Shown piece after piece: positions 55,005-63,865 of a stretch of DNA of 64,000 nucleotides. Source of the DNA: Oceanobacillus sojae (GTDB lineage: Bacteria > Bacillota > Bacilli > Bacillales > Amphibacillaceae); the NCBI RefSeq assembly GCF_007991515.1, contig NZ_BJYM01000013.1, positions 110,940-174,939 of the forward strand, in the 5' to 3' direction. The notes beneath the pieces are model-generated. The model was given only the letters and a program-made list of their open reading frames with translations, was not told the DNA's origin and made no database searches. The number at the start of each line of letters is the position of its first letter. Positions within the stretch are counted from its first letter, which is position 1. The position numbers and the translations under genes were made by a program.

Positions 55005-56471
55005 TTATTCCACCTTTTTTTTAGTAAAACCGATTATTAACGCTGTAACAAGTACTCCCATCATAACGCTAAATATCCAAGTTACAAAAGGAATGGGCTG
55101 TTCGATATAACCGATAAACGTCCCTATTGGAGAACCAATCCCCCCATAAAACTTGATACCCAATCCAGCAGCAAGTCCGCCAGCAACTGCTGAGCCTGCA
55201 ACAAAAGCGGATATCATTCGAACAGGGTCTTGTGCTGCAAAAGGAATTGCTCCTTCCGTTACGCCGACAATCCCCATCCCAAACGCACTGTGTGCAGAGA
55301 CCTTTTCTGTCGGCGAAAACTTTTTCTTAAATAGGATAGATGCTAACCATATTCCGAGCGGTGCCACAGAAATCGCTGCTTGTGTTGCTGTCTGCGGAAC
55401 GAAATTCGCCCCTTCAATGCCGTATTTCGCTACAGTATCCGTAAAAACTGCTGTACCAAATACAAGTGCTGTTTTATTAAATGGACCGCCTTAATCAATC
55501 CCAATCATTGCTCCTATAATAACACCCACGATAACAGGAGCTGCTGCATAATTTTCGTTTAAGGTTGTCAGCCCGTCATACATGAAGTTCATCATGGATG
55601 CCATAGGGTTTCCGACCACGTACAAAACAAATAAAGATATGAGAAGCGTACTTACCAATGGAATCAGCATAATGGGAACAATTGGCTGAATCAGTTTAGG
55701 ATATGGAATCTTTTTAAGCAATTTAACCAGATAACCCGTAGCAAAAGCGACAAGTATGGCACCTAAAAAGCCGCCGCCAGCCTCAGCTCCAAGCATTTCT
55801 GCATCATTAGCAATATAAGTTCCAATCATTGCTGCTGCAATGGCAGGCTTACCTGCTATGGAATTGGCAACAAAACCAGCAAAAAGCGGTATCATTAATA
55901 AGAAACCAACTTGTCCAACATCAAATAAATTGGACATCAATTCTCCCATAACTGTCGATGTATCAAATCCCCATTCGATGATTCTTCCTGCTTCATCACG
56001 CTGAAATGCATAAACATTCGCTATAGCTAAAATTAGACCTGAAGCTATAACCATAGGAATCATATATGAGATCCCAGCCATAATATGCTGGAAAAAACCG
56101 CCTTCTTCCGTTTTACCCATTTTCACAGAGCCAGCCTTTGCTCCTTTTTCTCCATATATTGTTGCTTCATTCAAAGCGTTTTCAATTAGTCCTTCAGGAT
56201 TCTTGATCGCTTCAGATGCCCTGACCCGCATGACTCTTTTTCCATTAAAACGGGACATATCAATATTTATTTCTACAGCTAATATAACAACATCCGCTTC
56301 TTCAATCTCTTGATCAGTCAGAGCATTTTCCACTCCTATTGACCCTTGCGTTTCTATCTTTATTTGGTACCCTTTTTCAGTTCCAGCTTTTTCAAGTGAT
56401 TCTGCAGCCATATACGTATGTGCTATACCAGCTGAACAAGCTGTTACTCCAACAATCTTCTTTTGGGACAT
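55005..56471 (-). pseudogene. PTS fructose-family EIIBC interrupted by one in-frame TAA
   Basis: The frame is continuous over 489 codons except for TAA at 55491-55493. The first part (326 codons) has the IIB motif VTACSAGIAHTYMA and the start of IIC to VGVIIGAMIGID. After the stop the same frame continues GGPFNKTALVFGTAVFTDTV, then the fragment starting around 55367 and the end of IIC. The stop replaces the residue before GGP in the conserved GID-x-GGPxNK motif; the intact IIC at 20327-21424 has Tyr there, so TAT or TAC to TAA is the simplest change. It may be inactive, a sequencing error, or a readthrough site. No frameshift is involved. Confidence 0.85.
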
Positions 56472-56928
56472 TTGAAAACCCGCCTTTCTTTCCTTCTTTT
56501 ATTGTTAAGTAGGTTGCTTCTATTAATAGCTAATTTCATACAGTTATTTATTCTTACATCACCTATTTCTTCTATAGTAAAATGATTTCGGTTACAAAAA
56601 GAAAATAACAATTTATGAATCTGTTTTTTATTATATTCCTATATCAAAACTATGTATATACTTACAAGGAATACTGTGTTAAGTATCTTTTTTATATGTT
56701 TTAGTGAAAGTAATTTCATTAAAATATATATAAAAGATTATAAAGACCTATAAAAACACCATTTAAACCTGAACAAATAGCGACGTACTAATAATTCAAA
56801 TTAATTTATTTTTAAATTTCCTATCTTTCAGCTGCCTCTATACTTGAATATCGTAAAAAAAGGGTTACCTCTATAATGCAAAAACAGAGCACCCAGCCAA
56901 AGAATTACCTTTACTGGATGCCCTGCTT
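56472..56928. other. 457-bp intergenic region with candidate RpiR site and terminator
   Basis: It holds the promoter region of the PTS-GH38 operon. TGAAAGTAATTTCA (56705-56718) is an imperfect palindrome with TGAAA/TTTCA arms like that at 11675. The right end is the terminator of the phosphotriesterase operon. No ORF is supported; the region is very AT-rich. Confidence 0.45.
56880..56925 (-). terminator. terminator of the phosphotriesterase operon
   Basis: CAGAGCACCCAG (56885-56896) pairs with CTGGATGCCCTG (56914-56925) with small mismatches, and the minus strand continues TTTTT. Confidence 0.8.
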
Positions 56929-57951
56929 TTATATACTACGCAATGCCCTTTGTGGATTTGAAATCAAAAGAGTCTGTATTTCTGCTTCAGAAACTCCTTT
57001 ACTTTTCAACCTCGGTACAAAGTTTTCAATGATATGGGAGTAACCATATCCTCCATATTCTTTTAAAAACATTTTAAGAAAAATATCCTGAGAAACCAAA
57101 AGCTGATCTAACAGCCCTTTATCTAAGAGTCTTACAATTGCATTTGCATTATCTTCATCGGAAGGAGATTGACCTTCAGGAAACATCACTTCAATACCTA
57201 TCATGTCATATTCCAGATAGCAGCCTCTCTCAGCTAAACTAAACTGATAATCCAATTCATTCATACTGGGATTCATATGATCTAATATCGTTTGTTCAAG
57301 ATTGCCGCCTTCTTCTTCCACTATATCTAATATTCTATGACAATGCCTTTCCCATCCCGGTGTATGAATAGTCAGAGGCTTTCCTGTTTCCTTTTGAGCT
57401 CGGGCAGCTCCCCTTAAACTCTTTATTTCTAAATCCGTCATATCCGGTCCAACACCAATTTCACCAATAATTCCTGCTTTTATGTCTGTATGCCCAACAC
57501 CTACCGTCAAATCTTTAACAATAGATTCTTTAATTTCTTCTATGGAGCAGTGTTCAACATATTCCGGGATTGTATCATGTAAGTAATAGCCGGAGCCCAT
57601 AATGATATGGACATTTGTCCTTCTTGAAACTTCCTTTAAAGCAATGGGATCTCTTCCAATGCCAACAGGAGTTACATCAACTATGGCAGATCCTCCAGCA
57701 TTATAAAAATACTGAACCTCCCGAACAGCTAAATCCTTATCAATCATAATACAATTATCATAATTACTATATGGTCTTAGCCTTAATTCTCCCAGGATGT
57801 CCATGCTTACAGGTTTGTTGGCAAATTGCTTTTCTGGTCCAATAGGATCTTTCCATAAGCGTGAACGATCTGTAAAAAGATGTTCATGCATTAAAGTAAT
57901 GCCTAATTCATTTATATTTTTTGAACCATTCACAGTTTCTACAAGTCCCAA
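56929..57951 (-). CDS. phosphotriesterase-homology protein
   Basis: A 340-residue TIM-barrel amidohydrolase. ITLMHEHLF gives the two metal histidines (22 and 24), GIIGEIGVGP the bridging residue (Glu in place of the carboxylated lysine of true phosphotriesterases), TIHTPGWERH and ILDHMNPSM two more histidines, and VSQDIFLK the metal aspartate. Relatives are lactonases, sugar-lactone hydrolases and E. coli Php. The TTG at 57951 has AGGAGGG six bases upstream; the ATG at 58002 lies inside the permease gene and lacks a site. It ends an ABC-kinase-BtpA operon, so it probably acts on the imported compound. Confidence 0.85.
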   Translation of the reverse strand: MGLVETVNGSKNINELGITLMHEHLFTDRSRLWKDPIGPEKQFANKPVSMDILGELRLRPYSNYDNCIMIDKDLAVREVQYFYNAGGSAIVDVTPVGIGRDPIALKEVSRRTNVHIIMGSGYYLHDTIPEYVEHCSIEEIKESIVKDLTVGVGHTDIKAGIIGEIGVGPDMTDLEIKSLRGAARAQKETGKPLTIHTPGWERHCHRILDIVEEEGGNLEQTILDHMNPSMNELDYQFSLAERGCYLEYDMIGIEVMFPEGQSPSDEDNANAIVRLLDKGLLDQLLVSQDIFLKMFLKEYGGYGYSHIIENFVPRLKSKGVSEAEIQTLLISNPQRALRSI

Positions 57952-57973
57952 ATAAAACCCTCCTGTACATGTT

Positions 57974-58966
57974 TTATTTCTTTTTGCCGAATACTCTGAC
58001 ATTTAATATGACAGCTATTAATAGAACCAGCCCTTCCGTAATCTGAATAATGTATGGAGACACATGCATTAAGGTTAATCCGTTTTTGATTACACCAATT
58101 AAAGCGACGCCTATTACACTGCCGACTACTGTTCCTGCACCTCCAAATAGCGCAGTTCCTCCTAAAACAACCGCTGCTATAATATCTAGTTCAAACATAT
58201 TTCCAATATTTGATGAGCCTGAACCTAACCGTGTAGCAATAATCATACCGGCTAATGCCGCAGCCCCACCACTCAGCATATAAGTCATTATTTTAACTTT
58301 GACTGTATTTACGCCTGTTCTTCTTATCGCTTCTTCATTAATTCCAATACCTGTTACGTAATTTCCATATTTAGTACTTCTTAATAACAGAATCCCTAAA
58401 GCTACAAAAATAGCTGCAAAGACGACTGCAATTGGAACACCTAACACTCGTCCCTGACCTAATTGGGAGATAGAATGCTCACTTAAGATAGCAATGGAAT
58501 AACCGCCAGTTATCAATAAGGCTAATCCTCTAATATAAATCATACTGGCCAGCGTCACTATAAGCGGCGGTATTTTAAATTGAGCTATAGCAAACCCATT
58601 AATAAACCCAACTGCTATGCCAGCTATTAATACTACTATTAACGTTGCCAAACTGCCAAATCCATTAGACAGCAAAACGGCCGTCAAGGCACTTGCTAAA
58701 GCCAGCACAGATCCTACTGATAAATCAATACCGCCAGTAGTTATAACGAACGTCATTACTACTGCCACAATAATATTCGGTGCCACCTGAACAATGATGT
58801 TTAAACTATTATTAACAGTTAAAAATGAGTTAGTCATAATGGAAAAAAATATACTGATTGCTAGTAAAATACCAAAAATACTTACTGTAGACATATTCTG
58901 TCTAATAAAGGCCCTTAATTTACTTTCTTTTACAATTCTATCCTGTGAAATTTGTTCTAAATTCAT
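57974..58966 (-). CDS. sugar ABC transporter permease (RbsC-like)
   Basis: A 330-residue membrane protein with about nine to ten segments. TTGGIDLSVGSVLALASALT and the later VLGGTALFGGAGTVVGSVIG are signatures of ribose/galactose-type permeases. It forms the membrane channel with the ATPase and binding protein upstream. Its start overlaps the ATPase stop by four bases. Confidence 0.93.
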   Translation of the reverse strand: MNLEQISQDRIVKESKLRAFIRQNMSTVSIFGILLAISIFFSIMTNSFLTVNNSLNIIVQVAPNIIVAVVMTFVITTGGIDLSVGSVLALASALTAVLLSNGFGSLATLIVVLIAGIAVGFINGFAIAQFKIPPLIVTLASMIYIRGLALLITGGYSIAILSEHSISQLGQGRVLGVPIAVVFAAIFVALGILLLRSTKYGNYVTGIGINEEAIRRTGVNTVKVKIMTYMLSGGAAALAGMIIATRLGSGSSNIGNMFELDIIAAVVLGGTALFGGAGTVVGSVIGVALIGVIKNGLTLMHVSPYIIQITEGLVLLIAVILNVRVFGKKK

Positions 58967-59718
58967 AAAGCATGAACTCCTTCTGGTACACCCATGATGG
59001 ATTTGATTAGTGTTTCCAGTGTGAACTCATCTATCGGACGATCATCAATACATTTTCCTTCATAAAGTACGGTAATTCGATCACAAACTTCAAATAAATC
59101 CTGTAATCTGTGCGTGATAAGAATAACACTCACACCCTGTTTTTTAACTGTATTAATAAGTTCTAACACCATATTAACCTCTTTGACGCCTAACGCAGCC
59201 GTAGGTTCATCCATAATCAGTACTTTAGGATTAAATAGCATTGCTCTTGCAATTGCAACAGCCTGCCTTTGACCACCAGACATATTTTGTACATTTAATT
59301 TCGTTGAAGAAATATTAATCCCCAAACGGTTCAATGCTTCTCTGGATTTTTCATGTAGCTTCTCTTTATCAATCAGCATCCCCATTGACTTTACTGGTTC
59401 CCTTCCAAGGAACATATTACTGGCAACATCTAAAGTATCGCAAAGAGATAAATCCTGAAAAACAGTCTCTATATTCAGTTCTTTTGCTGTTTTAGGACTA
59501 TCTATTTTAACTTGTTTGCCTTCAAATAAAAATTCCCCTGCGTCTGGAACAACAACCCCGCTCAACGTCTTCATTAATGTAGACTTACCCGCACCATTAT
59601 CTCCAACTAATCCAAGCACTTCCCCTTCTTTTAATTTAAGATCAACACCTTGTAATGACTTTATTTCTCCGAATGATTTCTGTATATTTTTCATTTCAAT
59701 TCTGTAATTTGATGACAA
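58963..59718 (-). CDS. sugar ABC transporter ATP-binding protein, single domain
   Basis: A 251-residue ATPase with Walker A GDNGAGKSTLMK, signature NMSGGQRQAVAIARA, and Walker B VLIMDEPTAALG. RbsA-type importers usually have two fused ATPase domains of about 500 residues; here there is one, as in FrcA-type fructose systems. The TTG at 59718 follows GGTGGGG by six bases; an ATG at 59742 right after the upstream stop has no ribosome site. Confidence 0.9.
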   Translation of the reverse strand: MSSNYRIEMKNIQKSFGEIKSLQGVDLKLKEGEVLGLVGDNGAGKSTLMKTLSGVVVPDAGEFLFEGKQVKIDSPKTAKELNIETVFQDLSLCDTLDVASNMFLGREPVKSMGMLIDKEKLHEKSREALNRLGINISSTKLNVQNMSGGQRQAVAIARAMLFNPKVLIMDEPTAALGVKEVNMVLELINTVKKQGVSVILITHRLQDLFEVCDRITVLYEGKCIDDRPIDEFTLETLIKSIMGVPEGVHAL

Positions 59719-59742
59719 TGAAATCCCCACCTTCTTATGCAT

Positions 59743-60693
59743 TTACTCAAACAAATCACGAAATTCATCAATATTATCTTCTGTAACAATGGTAGCTGGC
59801 ACATCCAGCGGTGAATTTACTTCATTTCCCTGGAAAATTTCATAGGCAGCATTCACAGCCTCTGACCCATATTCATCCGGATGCTGTTGAATGACAGCTT
59901 CTACAAAACCTTCATCAATTCCCTGAACCACTTGCGGGCTTAAATCCCATCCAAAAAGTTTAACATCATCCTGTACACCTTGTGATTTTATCGCAGAAAC
60001 AGCTCCAATATAGCCAGGTTCTCCTGTAATATATACAGCATCTAAATTTGTATTAGAGATAAATAAGTTTTCAGCTGCAGTTAGTGCCTTTTCCTGAACA
60101 TTTTCTCCGTCCAAAATATCAACTATCTCTGCATTTTCAATGGAATCTATAAAACTATCCTGACGGTTGACTTGAATAGGTGCATTTAGTGCAGTTATCA
60201 CACCCAAATTAACTTCTTCATCTCCCCAATAATCATTAAAATACGCTGCTAAATTTACGCTCTCTTCCGCATTATCTACACCGATTTGCACATCGACCGC
60301 ATCGCTTTCAATAATCGTATCAACGGAAATGATAATAATTCCTTCTTCTTTCGCCTTCTCAATAACAGGATTTAAAGAGCCTGGATCATATGCATTGATA
60401 ACTAAGGCGTCTACTCCCTCGGCTATATAGTTCTCTACCGTGTTATTTTGTTCTACCTGATCATTGTTTGCATTATGGACATTTAGAGTAATGCCTAATT
60501 CTTCCGCTTTCTCTTCTGCACCTTTTACCATTTCGGTAAAGAATAATGCTTCCTGGTTAATGACGGACATCCCGACTACAAAATCTCCATCTCCTTCTAC
60601 AGCTGTTTCTGCTTCACCTTGTCCTTCTTCTGCACAAGCTGCCAAAATCAACATAAGGCCAACAAAGATTGTTATAAACCACTTTTTATACAT
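59743..60693 (-). CDS. sugar-binding lipoprotein (RbsB-like)
   Basis: A 316-residue periplasmic-binding-protein-fold lipoprotein. The signal peptide ends LAAC, followed by an acidic linker. VGMSVINQEALFFTEMVKGA and the segment VDALVINAYDPGSL are typical of ribose/galactose binding proteins of the type 1 fold. It captures the sugar for the adjacent permease and ATPase. AAGGAGGG precedes the ATG. Confidence 0.93.
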   Translation of the reverse strand: MYKKWFITIFVGLMLILAACAEEGQGEAETAVEGDGDFVVGMSVINQEALFFTEMVKGAEEKAEELGITLNVHNANNDQVEQNNTVENYIAEGVDALVINAYDPGSLNPVIEKAKEEGIIIISVDTIIESDAVDVQIGVDNAEESVNLAAYFNDYWGDEEVNLGVITALNAPIQVNRQDSFIDSIENAEIVDILDGENVQEKALTAAENLFISNTNLDAVYITGEPGYIGAVSAIKSQGVQDDVKLFGWDLSPQVVQGIDEGFVEAVIQQHPDEYGSEAVNAAYEIFQGNEVNSPLDVPATIVTEDNIDEFRDLFE

Positions 60694-60695
60694 AA

Positions 60696-61643
60696 TTAAC
60701 CCTCCTTAGCTTCTTTATTGTTAAAAAAGGTATTTACTTCTTCTAAATACGGCATAGATTCGACCGCACCATGTTTGGTTACTGACAACGCTGATGCATA
60801 AACAGCATATTCCACAGCCTCGGAAAAAGAATGATCCATCCATCTTGCTGCAAAGCTCCCACAAAAACAGTCACCAGCACCTGTTGTATTTATAACTTCT
60901 ACTTGTGGTGCTGAAATATGATCTACTTGTTCACCATCTGCAAAAATACATCCTTGCGAGCCCAGCGTTACGATAATTTTTTGATTATCTCTTCTTTTTA
61001 AATCCCTGATGTGCTTCGTAACGTTCTCTATTGTTTTCATATTTTTTCCCAGCATCTGTCCAGCTTCTACTTCGTTTACTATCAGGACATCAATCATTGA
61101 CAGACTCTGATTGGACATTTCAACTACAGGAGCTGCGTTCAATATTGTTTTAATACGTGCATCGTGTAACTTTTTAATGATCTCCTCTCGCGTTTTAATA
61201 GGCATTTCTAATTGTAATGATGCTATCTCCACATACTTCAAATCAGATAAAACGTTGTCAATTTCATCCGTTGAGATCGATTGGTTTGCATTTAAATTTG
61301 TAATGATTGTATTGTCACCAGAACCATTAACAATAATAAATGACGTACCCGTTTCCAATCGGGGGTCTACGATTAAATCACATAGGTTAATATTTTCTCT
61401 CATCAGAGTTTCTTTTATGTTTGTTCCAAAAAAATCCTTACCTATCTTACCTATAAATCTGGTATTAGCATGTAATCTTGAAGCAGCAACTGCTTGATTT
61501 AAAGCTTTTCCACCTGCAGTACTCATCGTAAAACGTGAAGCTAATGTCTCACCTATGCTGGGCATCCTATCCACATACGCAAACAAATCCATATTTATCG
61601 TGCCGCAAACTAGTAATTCTTGATTAGCAGAGGAAATATTCAA
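60696..61643 (-). CDS. PfkB-family carbohydrate/nucleoside kinase
   Basis: A 315-residue kinase of the ribokinase family. GTINMDLFAYVDRMPSIGET and STAGGKALNQAVAASRL are the N-terminal substrate motifs, and NTTGAGDCFCGSFAARW near residue 245 gives the catalytic aspartate and anion hole. It likely phosphorylates the sugar or nucleoside brought in by the ABC transporter. TTG start at 61643 after AAAGGAAAA. It lies between BtpA and the binding protein. Confidence 0.9.
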   Translation of the reverse strand: MNISSANQELLVCGTINMDLFAYVDRMPSIGETLASRFTMSTAGGKALNQAVAASRLHANTRFIGKIGKDFFGTNIKETLMRENINLCDLIVDPRLETGTSFIIVNGSGDNTIITNLNANQSISTDEIDNVLSDLKYVEIASLQLEMPIKTREEIIKKLHDARIKTILNAAPVVEMSNQSLSMIDVLIVNEVEAGQMLGKNMKTIENVTKHIRDLKRRDNQKIIVTLGSQGCIFADGEQVDHISAPQVEVINTTGAGDCFCGSFAARWMDHSFSEAVEYAVYASALSVTKHGAVESMPYLEEVNTFFNNKEAKEG

Positions 61644-61645
61644 AG

Positions 61646-62500
61646 TTAATTTTCCTTTCTATCCCTTACTCTATGAACAATATTCATAAATTTTTTTGTT
61701 CTTTCTTCACTTACATTTTTCCACCATTCTCCATTTTCTTTAATGGAGCTACCTATAATACATCCATCTGCAACACGTAAAATTTCTTCAGCATTTTCTT
61801 CACTCATTCCAGAACCTACAATTACAGGTAAAGTGCTATTATTTTTAATGCTGGTAAGTTCATTAAGATCTGCAGCATTGCCTGTCCTCGTACCAGTAGC
61901 AATCAACACATCAGCATCAAAGAATATATTGTCATGCGTCTGATCCTGTATGGATCGATCGGCTACGATGGAATGACTTCCATGCTTTACATGGACATCG
62001 GTAAATATTTTAATGTTCTCTCCTTTTATTTGAGAGCGGTATCTCATCGCTTCAGCTGAAGCCCCCTCAACAAAGCCTTCATTAGCTATATAGGCATTAA
62101 CCCACTGGTTTACCCTGATAAAAGGTAAATCCACTGCTTGTGCTATAGACAATGCCTGCAGAGCTCCGTTCGCCAAGACATTTATTCCAATACCTAAATC
62201 TGTCTGCTGCTTTATTCTTTGAGCAAGTGCAGTCATACTGGCTACTGTTTCATAACCAATATTCTCAGGCTTTCTAAACGGAATATCCCAAGCATTTTCA
62301 ATGACAACCCCATCTACACCCGCTCTTTCCAGCGCTTCTAAATCCTTCATAGCAAAATCATAAATAGAATCTAAATTTCCATCTGAGAATCTAGGCGAGC
62401 CTGGTAAAGGTTTTAAATGGATCATCCCTATAACCGCCGTGTTTGTATGAAAGATTTCACGGATGTAGTCAGGCTTTTTTTTAAATATGGAATCACTCAC
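61646..62500 (-). CDS. BtpA/SgcQ-family TIM-barrel protein
   Basis: A 284-residue protein of the BtpA family. VIGMIHLKPLPGSPRF opens it, GVDGVVIENAWDIPF and IRVNQWVNAYIANEGFVEG follow, and ATGTRTGNAADLNEL and VIVGSGMSEENAEEIL mark the phosphate-binding half of a TIM barrel. The family includes E. coli SgcQ, in a sugar-phosphate operon; its chemistry is not settled to my knowledge. Here it is next to a PfkB kinase, suggesting it works on a phosphorylated sugar. The GTG at 62500 is eight bases after AAGGAG; the ATG at 62506 is too close. Confidence 0.86.
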   Translation of the reverse strand: MSDSIFKKKPDYIREIFHTNTAVIGMIHLKPLPGSPRFSDGNLDSIYDFAMKDLEALERAGVDGVVIENAWDIPFRKPENIGYETVASMTALAQRIKQQTDLGIGINVLANGALQALSIAQAVDLPFIRVNQWVNAYIANEGFVEGASAEAMRYRSQIKGENIKIFTDVHVKHGSHSIVADRSIQDQTHDNIFFDADVLIATGTRTGNAADLNELTSIKNNSTLPVIVGSGMSEENAEEILRVADGCIIGSSIKENGEWWKNVSEERTKKFMNIVHRVRDRKEN

Positions 62501-62512
62501 GAGCATCTCTCC

Positions 62513-63247
62513 TTACCTACTAATATGATTAAGAATTCTATTCCAAACAGGTTTATAATAAGACCAATTCATAAACTCCTCTGATCCCCAATGTGGTGCA
62601 CAATCGCTGGCAAAACAAGCTGTTTTCCCTTTTTCATACTTCCCCACAACTAAAAATGGATCTTCTCCTGCCGTTACCAGAACTTCGGCATCTGATTTTG
62701 CTTTAAATCTGTTATACCCTAAGAAGGCTGGCCAAGCTGTGATACCTTTTGTGATTTCATGTTCTTTAACTGTTTTAGGATTAATACCTTCCGGATATTC
62801 GGCACGATCATCATAGTCTTTCATTTCAACAGGAAATACTTCATTTAATATCGTATTTTTGTAATTCGCTTTCCCTTCGATTCCCATAAACGAAAGATAG
62901 CCTCCTATCATTAAAAATCCTCCACCATTTTGTACATACTCTTTAATAAGCGATAACGCGTTTGGGATTTTCTCCATATTATAAAAAGTCGCATTTTGTA
63001 GCAGGAATGTGTTACTGCCAATATCACTCAGAACAATCGAATCGTATTTATTTAATTCCTCTAATGTTTTAGGAAACCTTACTTGTACCTCGTGTGAAGG
63101 CATATATGTTATATCAAAACCTTCTTCTTTTAGACCTTCTAATAAATATGTTGCACCCTCTACATATTCCGTTGATTCAAAAGTGTCGAATCCTTTTGCA
63201 TGAATCATGTGGATTGTCCATGATTCTCCGATAAATAATATTTTCAT
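62513..63247 (-). CDS. glutamine-amidotransferase-like protein (PF07090/DUF1355-type)
   Basis: A 244-residue protein with a flavodoxin/GATase-like fold. KILFIGESWTIHMIHAKGFD is the typical start, and the middle includes IVLSDIGSNTFLL and GGGFLMIGGYLSFMG, with no catalytic cysteine in the usual nucleophile elbow. The C-terminus SDCAPHWGSEEFMNWSYY is also family-like. Such proteins often occur in sugar ABC operons, function unknown. It is the first gene of the operon, with AAAGGGG before the ATG. Confidence 0.75.
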   Translation of the reverse strand: MKILFIGESWTIHMIHAKGFDTFESTEYVEGATYLLEGLKEEGFDITYMPSHEVQVRFPKTLEELNKYDSIVLSDIGSNTFLLQNATFYNMEKIPNALSLIKEYVQNGGGFLMIGGYLSFMGIEGKANYKNTILNEVFPVEMKDYDDRAEYPEGINPKTVKEHEITKGITAWPAFLGYNRFKAKSDAEVLVTAGEDPFLVVGKYEKGKTACFASDCAPHWGSEEFMNWSYYKPVWNRILNHISR

Positions 63248-63261
63248 TTTTATCCCCTTTC

Positions 63262-63275
63262 TGTAACCGGTTACA
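63262..63275. promoter_or_regulatory. palindromic operator upstream of the phosphotriesterase operon
   Basis: TGTAACCGGTTACA is a perfect 14-bp palindrome 14 bases upstream of the first gene's start. It has the form of a LacI-family operator and also fits the cre consensus. No LacI gene accompanies the operon in this window. The rest of the 303-bp gap to 63551 shows a possible -10 (TATAAT, 63521-63526) for the XRE gene. Confidence 0.6.
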
Positions 63276-63550
63276 TATTATTTAAAAAATAAAAGAACAT
63301 TGCATTGACTCTTCATCTGCTTTAATAGCTAATCATTTATATTTTGGCTCACCACCTATCTCATAAACTATTGAAAAACAGCTCCCCCTAAAGTTATTAG
63401 AATTTACCGTTTTTTCTATTACCAATAATAATAACGCATATAAATATAAAGTCAATATTTTTAATAGATATTTACGTTACTATTTTTCGTTTTTACTGAT
63501 TTTATTCATTTTATACCCCTTATAATAGGGTTAATAGGAGGTGCAGCAGT

Positions 63551-63865
63551 ATGGAGATTGGAAAAAGAATTCGAAATCTCAGATTATCAAAAGATTTAAG
63601 CGTTAATGGCTTGGCTAAAAAAGCATATATTTCACAATCTTATTTAAGTGATATTGAAAATGGAAGAACTGCTCCTTCTTTGGATAAATTGACTTTGATT
63701 TGTGATGCTTTGGATATTTCATTGAGTGAATTTTTCGGGGATGTTCCTGAATTACCAGCCGAGATTATAAAATTAATTGAAAGTGCGCGGAAATTAACAG
63801 ATGAGGAAATTATGCTGTTGTCTAAGTTCTTGGAAGCTATTTCAGAAAGAAAATCAGGCGTATGA
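63551..63865 (+). CDS. XRE-family helix-turn-helix regulator
   Basis: A 104-residue protein with an N-terminal helix-turn-helix (LSVNGLAKKAYISQSYLSDI, ending in the ENGRTAPS loop) and a helical C-terminal tail. AGGAGGTG precedes the ATG. It is divergent from the phosphotriesterase operon and could regulate it, or be unrelated. Similar small regulators control stress, phage or sporulation genes; no more specific name is possible. The 135 bases after it, to the end of the window, show no further gene. Confidence 0.85.
   Translation: MEIGKRIRNLRLSKDLSVNGLAKKAYISQSYLSDIENGRTAPSLDKLTLICDALDISLSEFFGDVPELPAEIIKLIESARKLTDEEIMLLSKFLEAISERKSGV

Noticed and set aside
58002..58002. ATG at 58002 as start of the phosphotriesterase homologue
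   Set aside because: It lies inside the permease gene and lacks a ribosome site; the TTG at 57951 has AGGAGGG at ideal spacing.
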